Below are positions 9,621-18,440 of a DNA stretch of 64,000 bases, in pieces (within the stretch, counting starts at the first letter, position 1; each line of letters opens with the position of its first letter). The stretch is from Kocuria massiliensis (GTDB lineage: Bacteria; Actinomycetota; Actinomycetes; Actinomycetales; Micrococcaceae): positions 1,107,590 to 1,171,589 of the forward strand of contig NZ_LT835161.1 in the NCBI RefSeq assembly GCF_900169715.1. Reading direction: 5' to 3'. The notes under the pieces were generated by a model. The model was not told the DNA's origin, did not search any database, and worked only from the letters and a program-made list of their open reading frames with translations. Made by a program: the position numbers and the translations under genes.

Positions 9621-11171
9621 CTAGCGACGCGAGCCCGAGCCGCGGCCGTTCGAGTAATCCTCGCCCACGGTTTCGTAGTCGTCCGAGTGCTCCCACTCCG
9701 GATACGAGTAGCTTTCGTCGTATTCGGAAGGCTCCGTATCTTCCTCAAAATCGACATCTTCCTCCTCCGACAGATGCTGATCGGAGTAATACCCGTCGTT
9801 CACCTCGGGTGATTCGTCGTACTTCGCGACGTCGATAGTGTCCGTGGCGGCCTCGGGCTCGGCTTCTTCCAGGTCGAGGTCTTCCGCATTGGGGGAAAAG
9901 GGCTCCTGCTCCGGTCGTTGTTCGAGGGCTTGCTCTTCCTGGTCGGCTTCGGCACCCTCAGGCTCTTCAGACTGGTCCAGGGCCTGAGGTTCGTGGTCAG
10001 ACGCGGAAGGACCACCGGTCGGGTTGATATCGATTTGGTCGTACATCCGACCAGACCCCTGGAATCGCGACATGTAGACGCCGGCGAATACCACCGATGC
10101 ACCGACGATGATGCCCAACACACCGAGAATCGGCTTGAAGAAAATCAGCACGATGCCCAGGATCAAGATCAGCGCACCGAGGACGCCCAAGCCCCATCCT
10201 GAGCCTCCGCTGTGTCGATGACGCTCCACAAATCCGGCCTTGGTCGCAGACGAGCTTCCGTGAGTATCCGGGTGGAGCCGTTCGACGGCGTCGTCGGGCT
10301 TTTCGGCTCGCTTCAAGCTGGGGTTCTCTTCCGCCTCGCTCGGCACGTAACTCGGGTCGAGGTCATATGAATCTTGTTTGGCCTTGAGGAGAGGCAAGGA
10401 ATTGGGCAGATCCGTGTACCAAGAGCTCGGGATTTCGTCGGCGCGAACCGTCTGGACGGTGAGAGACAGCTCGAATGAGCTACCACGGATGGTTCCCCAC
10501 ACGGCGGTCAACTTGTTGTGCTGGAAGGCGTGACGAACCACGGGCGCCAGCTGTTCAGACATCTGGGTGCTGAGGCGTCCGACGATGCGACGGTCGTGCA
10601 AGACGTCCACGACCTCGACCTCGCTGCCGTCCGCCAGCTTGTGACGGTTCGCCTCAAGGGTCAGAATGACGCGGCCCTCGCCAGACATCGGGAGGACGTC
10701 GTGGAGGTACTCAGCATGTTCGTTCTCGTTAAGAACCTTGACGCTGGACCCCTGGGGGAGAAGAGCCGCGTGGAGGGGAGACGCATTGATCGGGAAGAGC
10801 AGTTCCGGGCGCGAAACGGAGAGGATCGCGCGGGTTTCCAGGCGAGGATGATCACCATCGCGCCGTTGGGTCGCCCAGAATCGAATCGGCGCGACGGGCG
10901 TGTATCCCGAATAGATGATGCGTGCCAGGGGATTCCAATAACGTTCGGAATCCTTCACGGTCATTCGGGCCACCTTGTAACCGTTGACCCAAATCGCGAT
11001 GCTCTCGGGAAAGACGGGGTTGTCGGGCTCCGGAACCAGCTGAGCCGTCGCGTCGACGACCTGCTCACGATCCAAGCGTTTTCCGTCGAAGAGCCGCAAA
11101 ATCTCGGCGTCGTAATAGTCCTCGGTGACAAGCTCCAAGGACCCACGGTCGTTGAGCGCGTAATCCGTCAC
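9621..11171 (-). CDS. Two-domain membrane protein of unknown function with acidic tail
   Basis: A 516-residue protein I do not recognise as a named family. The soluble N-terminal half looks like a duplicated ~95-residue module: IAIWVNGYKVARM (58-70) with IRFWATQ, and ILTLEANRHKLADGSEVEV (169-187) with GRLSTQMSEQ and WGTIRG. This resembles HIRAN-like nucleic-acid-binding modules, but that is a guess. A linker leads to two membrane helices (about 326-345 and 348-367). The last ~135 residues are extremely Glu/Asp-rich, then a short GRGSGSRR basic end. GGAG precedes the GTG start. It is probably co-transcribed with the aarF-like gene. Confidence 0.7.
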   Translation of the reverse strand: MTDYALNDRGSLELVTEDYYDAEILRLFDGKRLDREQVVDATAQLVPEPDNPVFPESIAIWVNGYKVARMTVKDSERYWNPLARIIYSGYTPVAPIRFWATQRRDGDHPRLETRAILSVSRPELLFPINASPLHAALLPQGSSVKVLNENEHAEYLHDVLPMSGEGRVILTLEANRHKLADGSEVEVVDVLHDRRIVGRLSTQMSEQLAPVVRHAFQHNKLTAVWGTIRGSSFELSLTVQTVRADEIPSSWYTDLPNSLPLLKAKQDSYDLDPSYVPSEAEENPSLKRAEKPDDAVERLHPDTHGSSSATKAGFVERHRHSGGSGWGLGVLGALILILGIVLIFFKPILGVLGIIVGASVVFAGVYMSRFQGSGRMYDQIDINPTGGPSASDHEPQALDQSEEPEGAEADQEEQALEQRPEQEPFSPNAEDLDLEEAEPEAATDTIDVAKYDESPEVNDGYYSDQHLSEEEDVDFEEDTEPSEYDESYSYPEWEHSDDYETVGEDYSNGRGSGSRR

Positions 11172-11223
11172 TGCGAATCTCCTCTAATATCCCTCAATAC
11201 CCGAAGCAGGTCCTCCTAGAATG

Positions 11224-11310
11224 TCACAACTTGGCCCCTGGAGATCGGTAATCGCGGCGAATCTTACGGTCGTGTTCCTCGCCGTCCCGCGGATCGTCAG
11301 GGTGCCACAT
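11224..11310 (-). CDS. Possible 28-residue small protein downstream of pepN
   Basis: An ATG 8 nt after the pepN stop opens a 28-codon frame, MWHPDDPRDGEEHDRKIRR and onward, ending at TGA. The composition is strongly charged, unlike random sequence, and a weak AAAGAA purine run precedes it. It fills the pepN to 516-residue-gene interval. Short length makes coding status uncertain. Confidence 0.3.
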   Translation of the reverse strand: MWHPDDPRDGEEHDRKIRRDYRSPGAKL

Positions 11311-11318
11311 CAGGTTCT

Positions 11319-13916
11319 TTAAATTTTGGACCATAGATCGCGTATGCGCGACGTCCTGATCGCGTCCTCAGAACGTTCGGTCAGTTCACGGCGCAAGGCC
11401 CGGGGCGCGTCAGGATGATCTGCGAGCCATTCCTGGGTTGCAGCCACGGGGTCGACGTCGTCGTCCACGGTGGGGAACAGGCCCCTGACAATTCGGGTCG
11501 CCATACCGATCGAGTGGTCTGCCCAGACCGCGCCGAGTCCGTCGAAGTACTGAGCCCCTTGCCCTTGCCTCAGAGCTGGGTCGCCGGTCATTAAGCCCAC
11601 TGCCGTCGCCGACAGTAGGTCGTTGGAGAGATCCTCGCCGAAGATCCTTTCCCAAGCCAGAGCCTTCTCGTCTGTGCTCGGCAAGGCGGCTAACGAACGC
11701 GCGTGACCGATGGCGGCGTACTGGCTGGGGTTTGCTGCATAGGACTCTTCGAGGGCGGTACGGGTGAGACGACCGTGAGCGGCAAGCGCCGTCCGAGCCA
11801 GCCACTGGATCTGGTCTCCCAATGTCAGGCCTCGCCACGGGGTGCCCGGATGGGTTGTCGCCCAGTCCAGGAGCTCGTAGGCAATGTCGGCCAGCGCTCC
11901 AGATTCACGGCCCAAGACAAGGCTGTGCTGTACCAGAACTCGTTGCTGGTCGCTTCCTTCCTCTACCGATGCCAAGCCGTCCCGCAGGTGTGCGGCCAAG
12001 GACTCGAGCTGTGACGTCCGTTCCGGTTCAGGGACATACGACCGCAGTGCCGTACCCGCATGGATCAGTAGGGTGTCCAGCAGGGTAGGGGAATTCTCGC
12101 GGCTGAGTCCCCGGCCCACATGCTCGAGGTAACGGCGAGGATCGATCTGGCCCAGCCGAACCATGTTCCACAGCGAGCTGCCCAAGACGCCCCGGTCCAA
12201 CGGATCACTGATCGTGTGTCCATACTCCAGCGCCGTCTCGACATCGGACTCGGACAGCAGGGCTAGGGCATAGGTCTGATCATCCTGATTGACCACAACG
12301 ATGCTCTCGGCGTCGCCGGCGGGAGAGACGTCCAGGGATACGGTCGTCGACGTGCTCTCGGCACCCGCGGATACCTCGCAGGGAACCACCTGGGTTCGCT
12401 GCAGGGAGCCGGCGTCCAAAGAGAATGTCGCGAGATTGAGCACATGGGGGCGACCGATAGCCTGCGAAGCCTCATCGGGGAAGGTTTGCGCGAGTTCTGA
12501 ACGTTGGGCGCTGTACGTCAAGTGGGTGACACCGGCCGTTTGCAACCAGGCCCGGGCCCACTCACTCAGATCGCGGCCGCAGGCCTCACTGAGGACCGCT
12601 AAGAAATCCGAGAGCTCCGCGGTCCCGAATTGATGTCGCTTGAAATAGACGCGGGCCGCCTGAATGAATTGTTCGAAGCCCACATATGCGACCAGTTGTT
12701 TGAGCACCGAAGCGCCCTTGGCATAGGTGATGCCGTCGAAGTTTTGTTTGGCCGCCTCAACATCGGGAATATCGGCGACGATCGGGTGCGTGGTCGAATA
12801 TTGATCCTGCGTATACGCCCAGGCTTTCCGACGATTGGCGAACGTCACCCACGCTTCCTCGTAGCCTCCGACCCGTTCTGCGGCCAAGGAACCCATGAAT
12901 TCGGCGAAAGACTCCTTGAGCCACAAATCGGACCACCACCGCATGGTCACGAGGTCTCCAAACCACATGTGCGACATTTCGTGCATGATGACATCGGCTC
13001 GGCCTTCACGTTGCGCCACCGTCGACCCATCGGGGAAGAGATACGACTCCGTGAAGGTCACCAATCCGGGATTCTCCATCGCACCCAGGTTGTATTCCGG
13101 GACGAAGGCCTGATCGTATTTGCCCCACGGGTACGGGTAGTCAAAAAGATCCTGGAAGAAATCGAGGCCATGCCGAACGAGGTCGAAGATATTTTCCGAG
13201 TCCATGGACTCGGCCATCGATTGCCGGCAATACAGGGTCATGGGCGTGACCCCTGAATCTGACCCGCTTCGTCGATACAAGGAGCTCACCGCGTGGTACT
13301 GACCGGCGAGCAAGGTCGTGATGTACGTCGACATGCGTTGAGTCGGAGCGAAGCGTCGTCGCGAAACCCCCTCGAGTACGGGGTCGTCTTCGGTCGCCAC
13401 AATCTCTGTATTCGACGCGACGACCCAGTCGCTCGGGGCCGTGACGGTGAAAGAGAAATTCGCCTTGAGGTCCGGCTGCTCAAAGGTGGGAAATACACGG
13501 CGAGCATCGGATGGCTCGTATTGCGTATAGAGGTACGTGCGATGATCCTGAGGATCGATAAACCGATGTAACCCTTCCCCGGAACGGGAGTACAGCGAAC
13601 GACCGTGAATCACGAGCGTATTTGTCGGCGCAAGATCAGGTAGCTCAATGCGACTGCCATGGACCACCTGTGCCAGATCCAAACGCTGCTCGTTCAGAGT
13701 CACCGAGTCGACGCTGTGGTGGATGTACTCGATGAAGGTCGACGCTGGTTCCGGGCCGGTGACGTCGGCCGAAAAGGTGATGGTCGCCTTAACGGGAAAA
13801 GACTCCATCGTCGGATCGGCTGCGTACGTCAGGTCCACGTGGACGTCGTACCGATCCATCTCAAGGAGCGCGGATCGGTTCTGGGCTTCATCAAAGGTCA
13901 AATTATCGTTACGCAC
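11319..13916 (-). CDS. pepN: Aminopeptidase N (M1 family)
   Basis: An 865-residue zinc metallopeptidase removing N-terminal residues from peptides in the cytosol. It has exopeptidase motif GAMEN (278-282) and zinc site HEMSH (312-316) with the distal Glu at 335, followed by the long helical C-terminal domain of actinobacterial PepN. I start it at the GTG at 13916 (protein reads VRNDNLTFDEAQ), which fits family N-termini. The longer frame to 13988 would run through a terminator hairpin. TATACT lies 7 nt upstream of this GTG, suggesting a leaderless transcript. It is a single-gene unit apart from the small ORF behind it. Confidence 0.92.
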   Translation of the reverse strand: MRNDNLTFDEAQNRSALLEMDRYDVHVDLTYAADPTMESFPVKATITFSADVTGPEPASTFIEYIHHSVDSVTLNEQRLDLAQVVHGSRIELPDLAPTNTLVIHGRSLYSRSGEGLHRFIDPQDHRTYLYTQYEPSDARRVFPTFEQPDLKANFSFTVTAPSDWVVASNTEIVATEDDPVLEGVSRRRFAPTQRMSTYITTLLAGQYHAVSSLYRRSGSDSGVTPMTLYCRQSMAESMDSENIFDLVRHGLDFFQDLFDYPYPWGKYDQAFVPEYNLGAMENPGLVTFTESYLFPDGSTVAQREGRADVIMHEMSHMWFGDLVTMRWWSDLWLKESFAEFMGSLAAERVGGYEEAWVTFANRRKAWAYTQDQYSTTHPIVADIPDVEAAKQNFDGITYAKGASVLKQLVAYVGFEQFIQAARVYFKRHQFGTAELSDFLAVLSEACGRDLSEWARAWLQTAGVTHLTYSAQRSELAQTFPDEASQAIGRPHVLNLATFSLDAGSLQRTQVVPCEVSAGAESTSTTVSLDVSPAGDAESIVVVNQDDQTYALALLSESDVETALEYGHTISDPLDRGVLGSSLWNMVRLGQIDPRRYLEHVGRGLSRENSPTLLDTLLIHAGTALRSYVPEPERTSQLESLAAHLRDGLASVEEGSDQQRVLVQHSLVLGRESGALADIAYELLDWATTHPGTPWRGLTLGDQIQWLARTALAAHGRLTRTALEESYAANPSQYAAIGHARSLAALPSTDEKALAWERIFGEDLSNDLLSATAVGLMTGDPALRQGQGAQYFDGLGAVWADHSIGMATRIVRGLFPTVDDDVDPVAATQEWLADHPDAPRALRRELTERSEDAIRTSRIRDLWSKI

Positions 13917-13923
13917 ACCACAG

Positions 13924-13929
13924 AGTATA
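13924..13929 (-). promoter_or_regulatory. -10 element for leaderless pepN mRNA
   Basis: TATACT on the minus strand ends 7 nt before the GTG start at 13916; no ribosome site is present. Confidence 0.5.
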
Positions 13930-13967
13930 GGAGTTTTACCTTGTAACTCTCGGACGCACAAGCGGAT

Positions 13968-14008
13968 AAGGGGCGGAAGCACGGTCATTTTCCGTGCGTC
14001 CGCCCCTT
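13968..14008 (-). terminator. Terminator after the acyl-CoA dehydrogenase gene
   Basis: A 17-bp stem with one mismatch (13968-13984 with 13992-14008) and a 7-nt loop. It lies between the dehydrogenase stop and pepN on the same strand. Confidence 0.8.
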
Positions 14009-14044
14009 GTCATGTCGCTATGCTCAGCAGCGATCTCTCCGTGC

Positions 14045-16264
14045 CTAACGGCGTTTGCCCGAACCAGACGACTTCATCTTCATCAGCGTCTTTTCATCCA
14101 CCGGAGCATCCGACGAGGCCCGTAGTTTTCGGAAGTATTCCGCAGCGTCAGCCTGTCGCACCTCTTCCAGACCACTGGAAATTTCGGCGCGGAGATGTGC
14201 CTGGGTCCAGCCAAAGCCTTCCACGAGTTGCAAGGAATAGGGCTCGATTTTGTCGAGGAGCCGATTGATGTACTCCTCCAGCGCCCGACCGCGTTGCGTG
14301 GAGATGAGGCCGTAGGACACGTACCACCCCAAATTCTTGTGGATCAGCGTGAGACCGTACAAATCTCGCAACCAGGTCATGACTTCGTGGGTTTTTCCGT
14401 CCAAGGAATCGACGACGTCGCTCATGGCTTCCCACGCGAGGAGTTCACCGTGCGAACGGGCGGCATCGATCAACTTAACCTGTTGGCTGTTAAAGACCTT
14501 GGTCGCATCGGTGGCCGACATCTTTCGTGCCGGCCGGAGCGCCTCGGCGGCCTCTGAGACCTTGGTGTGCACGCGATCCTGCATGAGTTCACGCTGCCAC
14601 TTGGGGTCCTTGAGGGCCTTGGCCGACTTTTTCTGAGTACCCGTATCGTGAATGAGCTGGGCAACGCTCCGAAGTCCCGTGCGATTGAATGCAAGGTCTT
14701 CCGCGCGAGAGGACACATATTTGGTGATCGTTCCGACGTCGAGCCCCGCGAATTCCTTCGAGTAGTCACCCAACAAGCGCTTAGCCACCAGCTGCAAAAG
14801 CACGTGGTTGTCACCCTCGAACGTCGCATAAACATCCAGGTCTTGGTAGAGCGACGTGAAACGGTTCTTGGTCATGAAGCCTGCACCGCCGGTAGCTTCA
14901 CGGCACTCCTGCAGGGTCTCCAAAGCACCCCACGTAGACAGTGGCTTGAGCGACGCCGCCAAGGTCTCCAATTCCGCACGATTTTCCGGCGTGTCCTCTC
15001 TGCCCGAGAAGACATCATCAAAGGTCGATAGCAATCCGTGATGGGCAAAGGCCTGGGCGTAAGTGCGGGCCAACAGAGGCAAAAGCCGACGCCGATGGAG
15101 CTGATAGCTCATGAGCGTTGCTTCGGTCTCTCCGCCCGCGGAGAACTGACGCCTCTCATATGCGTATCGGATGGCGATGCTCAACGCGATCTTGGAGGCA
15201 TTGACGGACGAGCCGTCCAGGCTCACGCGGCCTTGAACGAGTGTTCCGAGCATCGTGAAGAATCGGCGACCTGGAGAATCAATGGGGGAGGAGTAGGTCC
15301 CGTCGTCGGCAACGTCCCCATAGCGATTGAGCAGATTGGTCCGGGGAATCCGGACATGGTCGAAAGCCAACCGGCCATTATCGATTCCGTTGAGGCCGCC
15401 CTTGTGCCCGTCGTCTTCGGACTGGATACCGGGAAGATTCACCCCGTCTTCGTCGCGAATCGGCACGTAGAACGCGTGGACTCCATGGTTGACTCCCTCG
15501 GTGATCAGCTGAGCAAAAACCACGGCCGCCTTGCCATGCTGAGCGGCATTACCGAGAAATTCCTTCCACGCCGATTTGAACGGAGTATTGATCACAAACT
15601 CTTCGCTGTCGGGATCGTAGGTGGCCGTGGTCGCTATGGAGGCCACGTCAGAGCCGTGGCCGATCTCGGTCATCGCGAAGGCGCCGGGAACATCCAAATT
15701 CATAATTCCTGGCAGGAAGCGGCGGTGGTGTTCCTGGGTGCCGAGTTGATGAACGGCGGCACCAAAGAGGCCCCATTGGACGCCGGCCTTGATTTGCAGA
15801 GAGGGGTCGGCCGCCACGAGCTCTTCGAACCCAGCGATATTTCCGCCGGGATCTTCGCCGCCGCCAACGTACTCAGGATAGGCGCGATGTACGACGTGGT
15901 TTTCGACCAGGATCTGAAGCTGCTGCAGGACGCGTTCGCGGTGATCCTGATAGCTGAGAGTATCGACCTTGTGCAACGCCGGATCTTCAATGAGATCCCG
16001 AACCTTCTGACGGACCTCTTTCCACGGGCCCATGAGCTTGTCGTGCAGCGTCTCGACATCGATTCGCTCGTCGGTGTCCGGTCCTTGAACGGCCTGCACC
16101 TCGTCCAGCGGGCCCTGAGACGTGCCTTCAGGTGATCCTTTGGACGCTTTCGGGTGCGACGCCGCGGCGTCATCCGTCAAGGAGGATGTGGGGTTCAGCG
16201 GCATGTTTACTCCTGAATCTGATGGGTTGGTGTGGCGGTCTGGGAGTTCCGAAGTCTGAGTCAT
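14045..16264 (-). CDS. Acyl-CoA dehydrogenase, FadE5-like
   Basis: A 739-residue flavin-dependent acyl-CoA dehydrogenase, far longer than the ~380-residue standard. It has the usual FAMTEIGHGSDV substrate/FAD loop, GRLAFDHVRIPR, and an extended C-terminal region with GGAGFMTKNR and YATFEGDNHVLLQ. Long forms of this type include mycobacterial FadE5, which dehydrogenates a broad range of acyl-CoAs. The first ~60 residues are low-complexity. AAGGAG sits 6 nt before the ATG at 16264, and the ATGA overlap with the TetR stop shows co-transcription with the regulator. It should catalyse the first step of beta-oxidation. Confidence 0.88.
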   Translation of the reverse strand: MTQTSELPDRHTNPSDSGVNMPLNPTSSLTDDAAASHPKASKGSPEGTSQGPLDEVQAVQGPDTDERIDVETLHDKLMGPWKEVRQKVRDLIEDPALHKVDTLSYQDHRERVLQQLQILVENHVVHRAYPEYVGGGEDPGGNIAGFEELVAADPSLQIKAGVQWGLFGAAVHQLGTQEHHRRFLPGIMNLDVPGAFAMTEIGHGSDVASIATTATYDPDSEEFVINTPFKSAWKEFLGNAAQHGKAAVVFAQLITEGVNHGVHAFYVPIRDEDGVNLPGIQSEDDGHKGGLNGIDNGRLAFDHVRIPRTNLLNRYGDVADDGTYSSPIDSPGRRFFTMLGTLVQGRVSLDGSSVNASKIALSIAIRYAYERRQFSAGGETEATLMSYQLHRRRLLPLLARTYAQAFAHHGLLSTFDDVFSGREDTPENRAELETLAASLKPLSTWGALETLQECREATGGAGFMTKNRFTSLYQDLDVYATFEGDNHVLLQLVAKRLLGDYSKEFAGLDVGTITKYVSSRAEDLAFNRTGLRSVAQLIHDTGTQKKSAKALKDPKWQRELMQDRVHTKVSEAAEALRPARKMSATDATKVFNSQQVKLIDAARSHGELLAWEAMSDVVDSLDGKTHEVMTWLRDLYGLTLIHKNLGWYVSYGLISTQRGRALEEYINRLLDKIEPYSLQLVEGFGWTQAHLRAEISSGLEEVRQADAAEYFRKLRASSDAPVDEKTLMKMKSSGSGKRR

Positions 16265-16962
16265 GTGTGCTCCTTTAAGGGCATGAGGATCCATTGGGTG
16301 AGCTGATCCACCGTTTGTTCGCGGGATGGGGCTTCCCCTTTGACATAGGCGCGGCTCCACTTTTCGATCACGGATTGAACCATCCCGACCACAGCTCGGG
16401 CCCAATAGTCGAGCGAGACGTCGTCCGGTAAGGAAAGTTCCCCACTCTCCTGGGCAACATTTCGCAAGGAGGCCAGCAAGAGGTGAGCGACGTGATCGGC
16501 AAAGAGCCCCAATGACGATGTCGGGGCTTCGTCACCATCCAGACGTGCCCAACCCAATCCGGCATGAGACGTCACAAATTCGTGGATGGACGGCGAACGC
16601 TGAACCATCACGAGGTACGCGTCAATCATCCGGTGCACGGTATCCGCCGGGGATGACCCGTTGGCGGCCGCCTCGACGATTTTCTGTTCCAGGCTTGACA
16701 GCAAAAATTCACCCAATGCTTGGCTGAGACCCGCTTTGTCCGTGAAGTATCGGTAGTAGACCGACTTGGACGTCCCAGAATGGGCGGCGATCTCTTCCAT
16801 AGAGGCTTGCGGACCGATTTTGTGAATCGCGTACCGGGCTTCCCGAAGAAGCTGACGACGCCGCACCTTACGGTGGGTTTGCCATCGAGTCGCGCGCCCA
16901 TCGGGGGCGGACGATTCGATGGACGCATCTTTCCGTGTTTTGACGGCCTCGTTGGTGTTCAC
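16261..16962 (-). CDS. TetR-family regulator of the fatty-acid locus
   Basis: A 233-residue repressor-type protein. A basic lead-in (25-40) precedes the helix-turn-helix, with MEEIAAHSGTSKSVYYRYF around residues 56-74. The helical C-terminal ligand domain is about 150 residues. Since it overlaps the acyl-CoA dehydrogenase by 4 bp and faces the fadA2-like operon across 137 bp, it probably controls both in response to acyl-CoA; this is inference from layout. The GTG start has no ribosome site. A TACTCT hexamer 7 nt upstream suggests a leaderless transcript, and that hexamer lies inside an inverted repeat that could be its own operator. Confidence 0.88.
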   Translation of the reverse strand: MNTNEAVKTRKDASIESSAPDGRATRWQTHRKVRRRQLLREARYAIHKIGPQASMEEIAAHSGTSKSVYYRYFTDKAGLSQALGEFLLSSLEQKIVEAAANGSSPADTVHRMIDAYLVMVQRSPSIHEFVTSHAGLGWARLDGDEAPTSSLGLFADHVAHLLLASLRNVAQESGELSLPDDVSLDYWARAVVGMVQSVIEKWSRAYVKGEAPSREQTVDQLTQWILMPLKEHT

Positions 16963-16969
16963 GATACGC

Positions 16970-16986
16970 AGAGTATCAGGTACTCT
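16970..16986. promoter_or_regulatory. Candidate TetR operator 1
   Basis: Perfect inverted repeat AGAGTA-N5-TACTCT. Its left arm is the -10-like hexamer of the TetR gene, so binding would cause autorepression. Confidence 0.45.
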
Positions 16987-16992
16987 TGACTT

Positions 16993-17010
16993 TTGTAACC
17001 CCAGTCACAA
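16993..17010. promoter_or_regulatory. Candidate TetR operator 2
   Basis: The 18-bp imperfect palindrome TTGTAAC-CCCA-GTCACAA (one mismatch) lies in the divergent interval beside a TTGACT hexamer at 16986-16991 that could be a -35 element for the fadA2-like operon. Confidence 0.4.
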
Positions 17011-17099
17011 GGGACGATGCGGTGGGAATCGGCTTCTCGCTCGAGCGAAATTCAGCGCTTTGCGCCGTCGTTCCACAACCTTCTAGATCCGGAGGATCC

Positions 17100-18404
17100 A
17101 TGTCTCAGGCCTATGTTCTCGGTGGTAACCGCATTCCGTTCGCACGTTCACACGGGGCCTATGCCTCGGTCAGCAATGTGGACATGCTGACGAGTGTGTT
17201 TGACGGATTGGCAGCTCGATTTGGCCTTGCTGGCGAGCACATCGGCGAAATCGCGGCGGGCGCCGTCCTCAAGCATCCCAAGGATTTCAACCTCACGCGT
17301 GAGGCCGTCTTGGGCTCGGCCCTTTCATCATCAACCCCCGCCTACGACGTTCAGCAGGCGTGCGCAACCGGCTTGGAAACTGTCTGGGGACTGACCAACA
17401 AGATTCGTTTGGGTCAGATGGACTCTGCCATCGCCGGCGGTGTCGATTCCGCTTCCGACGCGCCCATCGTGGTCTCCGAAGGACTCCGCCGCGGACTGCT
17501 CAAACTAGCCCGGGCAAAAACCCTCAAGCAACGACTCGCTGCCGTTTCTTCCCTGCGCCCGGCCGATATCAAGCCGCAAGCCCCGGGAACGGGTGAACCG
17601 CGCACTGGACTTTCCATGGGCGAGCATCAAGCCATTACGACCGCTGACTGGGAGATCAGCAGGGAGGACCAAGATGAGCTTGCCCTGACGAGCCACCAGA
17701 ATCTTGCTGCCGCCTACGATCGCGGATTCTTCGATGATCTGGTGACCGGCTTCCGCGGATTGAATAGGGACAACAATCTTCGTCCGGATACGTCCCTGGA
17801 GAAGCTTGCGAAGCTGAACCCGGCCTTCGGTCGCAGCCTTCCCGGCGAACCGACCATGACCGCAGGTAACTCGACGCCATTGACCGACGGCGCATCGGCC
17901 GTGCTTTTGGGCAGCCAGGAGTGGGCAGATCAGCACAACATGACACCTCTGGCCCGTGTGGTCGATGCACAGGCCGCGGCCGTGGACTTCGTCGACGGCG
18001 ACGAGGGACTACTGATGGCCCCCGCCTACGCGGTGCCACAGCTGATCGAACGCAATCATCTCGGTCTGGGAGACTTTGACTTTTACGAAATTCACGAGGC
18101 CTTCGCGGGCACCGTCCTGTGCCATCTCAAGGCTTGGGAATCTGAGACATTTGCCCGGGAAAAGCTCGGTCGCGACCAGGCCGTGGGTTCCATCGATCGG
18201 TCCAAGCTGAATGTGAACGGTTCATCGCTTGCAGCAGGCCACCCCTTCGCCGCTACCGGGGGACGAATCGTCGCCTCCCTGGCAAAGCAACTTCACGAGA
18301 AGGCCACAGAAACCGGCAAGACCCAGCGCGGACTCGTTTCTGTTTGCGCGGCGGGAGGACTCGGCGTCGCCATGATCCTCGAAGCCGAAAAGCCCGCCAA
18401 CTAG
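17100..18404 (+). CDS. Acetyl-CoA C-acyltransferase, FadA2-like thiolase
   Basis: A 434-residue thiolase. The nucleophilic Cys is in QQACATG (Cys88), the His motif in NGSSLAAGHPFAATGG, and the second Cys in VCAAGGLG near the C-terminus. IHEAFAG and MTAGNSTPLTDGA are further family signatures. It should cleave 3-oxoacyl-CoA to acetyl-CoA and a shortened acyl-CoA, or run the reverse condensation. The ATG at 17100 has GGAGGA 5 nt upstream; an in-frame start at 16986 would read through the operator region. First gene of a three-gene operon with FabG4-like and HtdX-like genes. Confidence 0.9.
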   Translation: MSQAYVLGGNRIPFARSHGAYASVSNVDMLTSVFDGLAARFGLAGEHIGEIAAGAVLKHPKDFNLTREAVLGSALSSSTPAYDVQQACATGLETVWGLTNKIRLGQMDSAIAGGVDSASDAPIVVSEGLRRGLLKLARAKTLKQRLAAVSSLRPADIKPQAPGTGEPRTGLSMGEHQAITTADWEISREDQDELALTSHQNLAAAYDRGFFDDLVTGFRGLNRDNNLRPDTSLEKLAKLNPAFGRSLPGEPTMTAGNSTPLTDGASAVLLGSQEWADQHNMTPLARVVDAQAAAVDFVDGDEGLLMAPAYAVPQLIERNHLGLGDFDFYEIHEAFAGTVLCHLKAWESETFAREKLGRDQAVGSIDRSKLNVNGSSLAAGHPFAATGGRIVASLAKQLHEKATETGKTQRGLVSVCAAGGLGVAMILEAEKPAN

Positions 18405-18440
18405 TCCACCCATAGACTTCAGGAGGAAGCTCAGAACGCG

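Noticed and set aside
15038-16135. Plus-strand ORF of 365 residues
   Set aside because: Antisense shadow of the acyl-CoA dehydrogenase gene.
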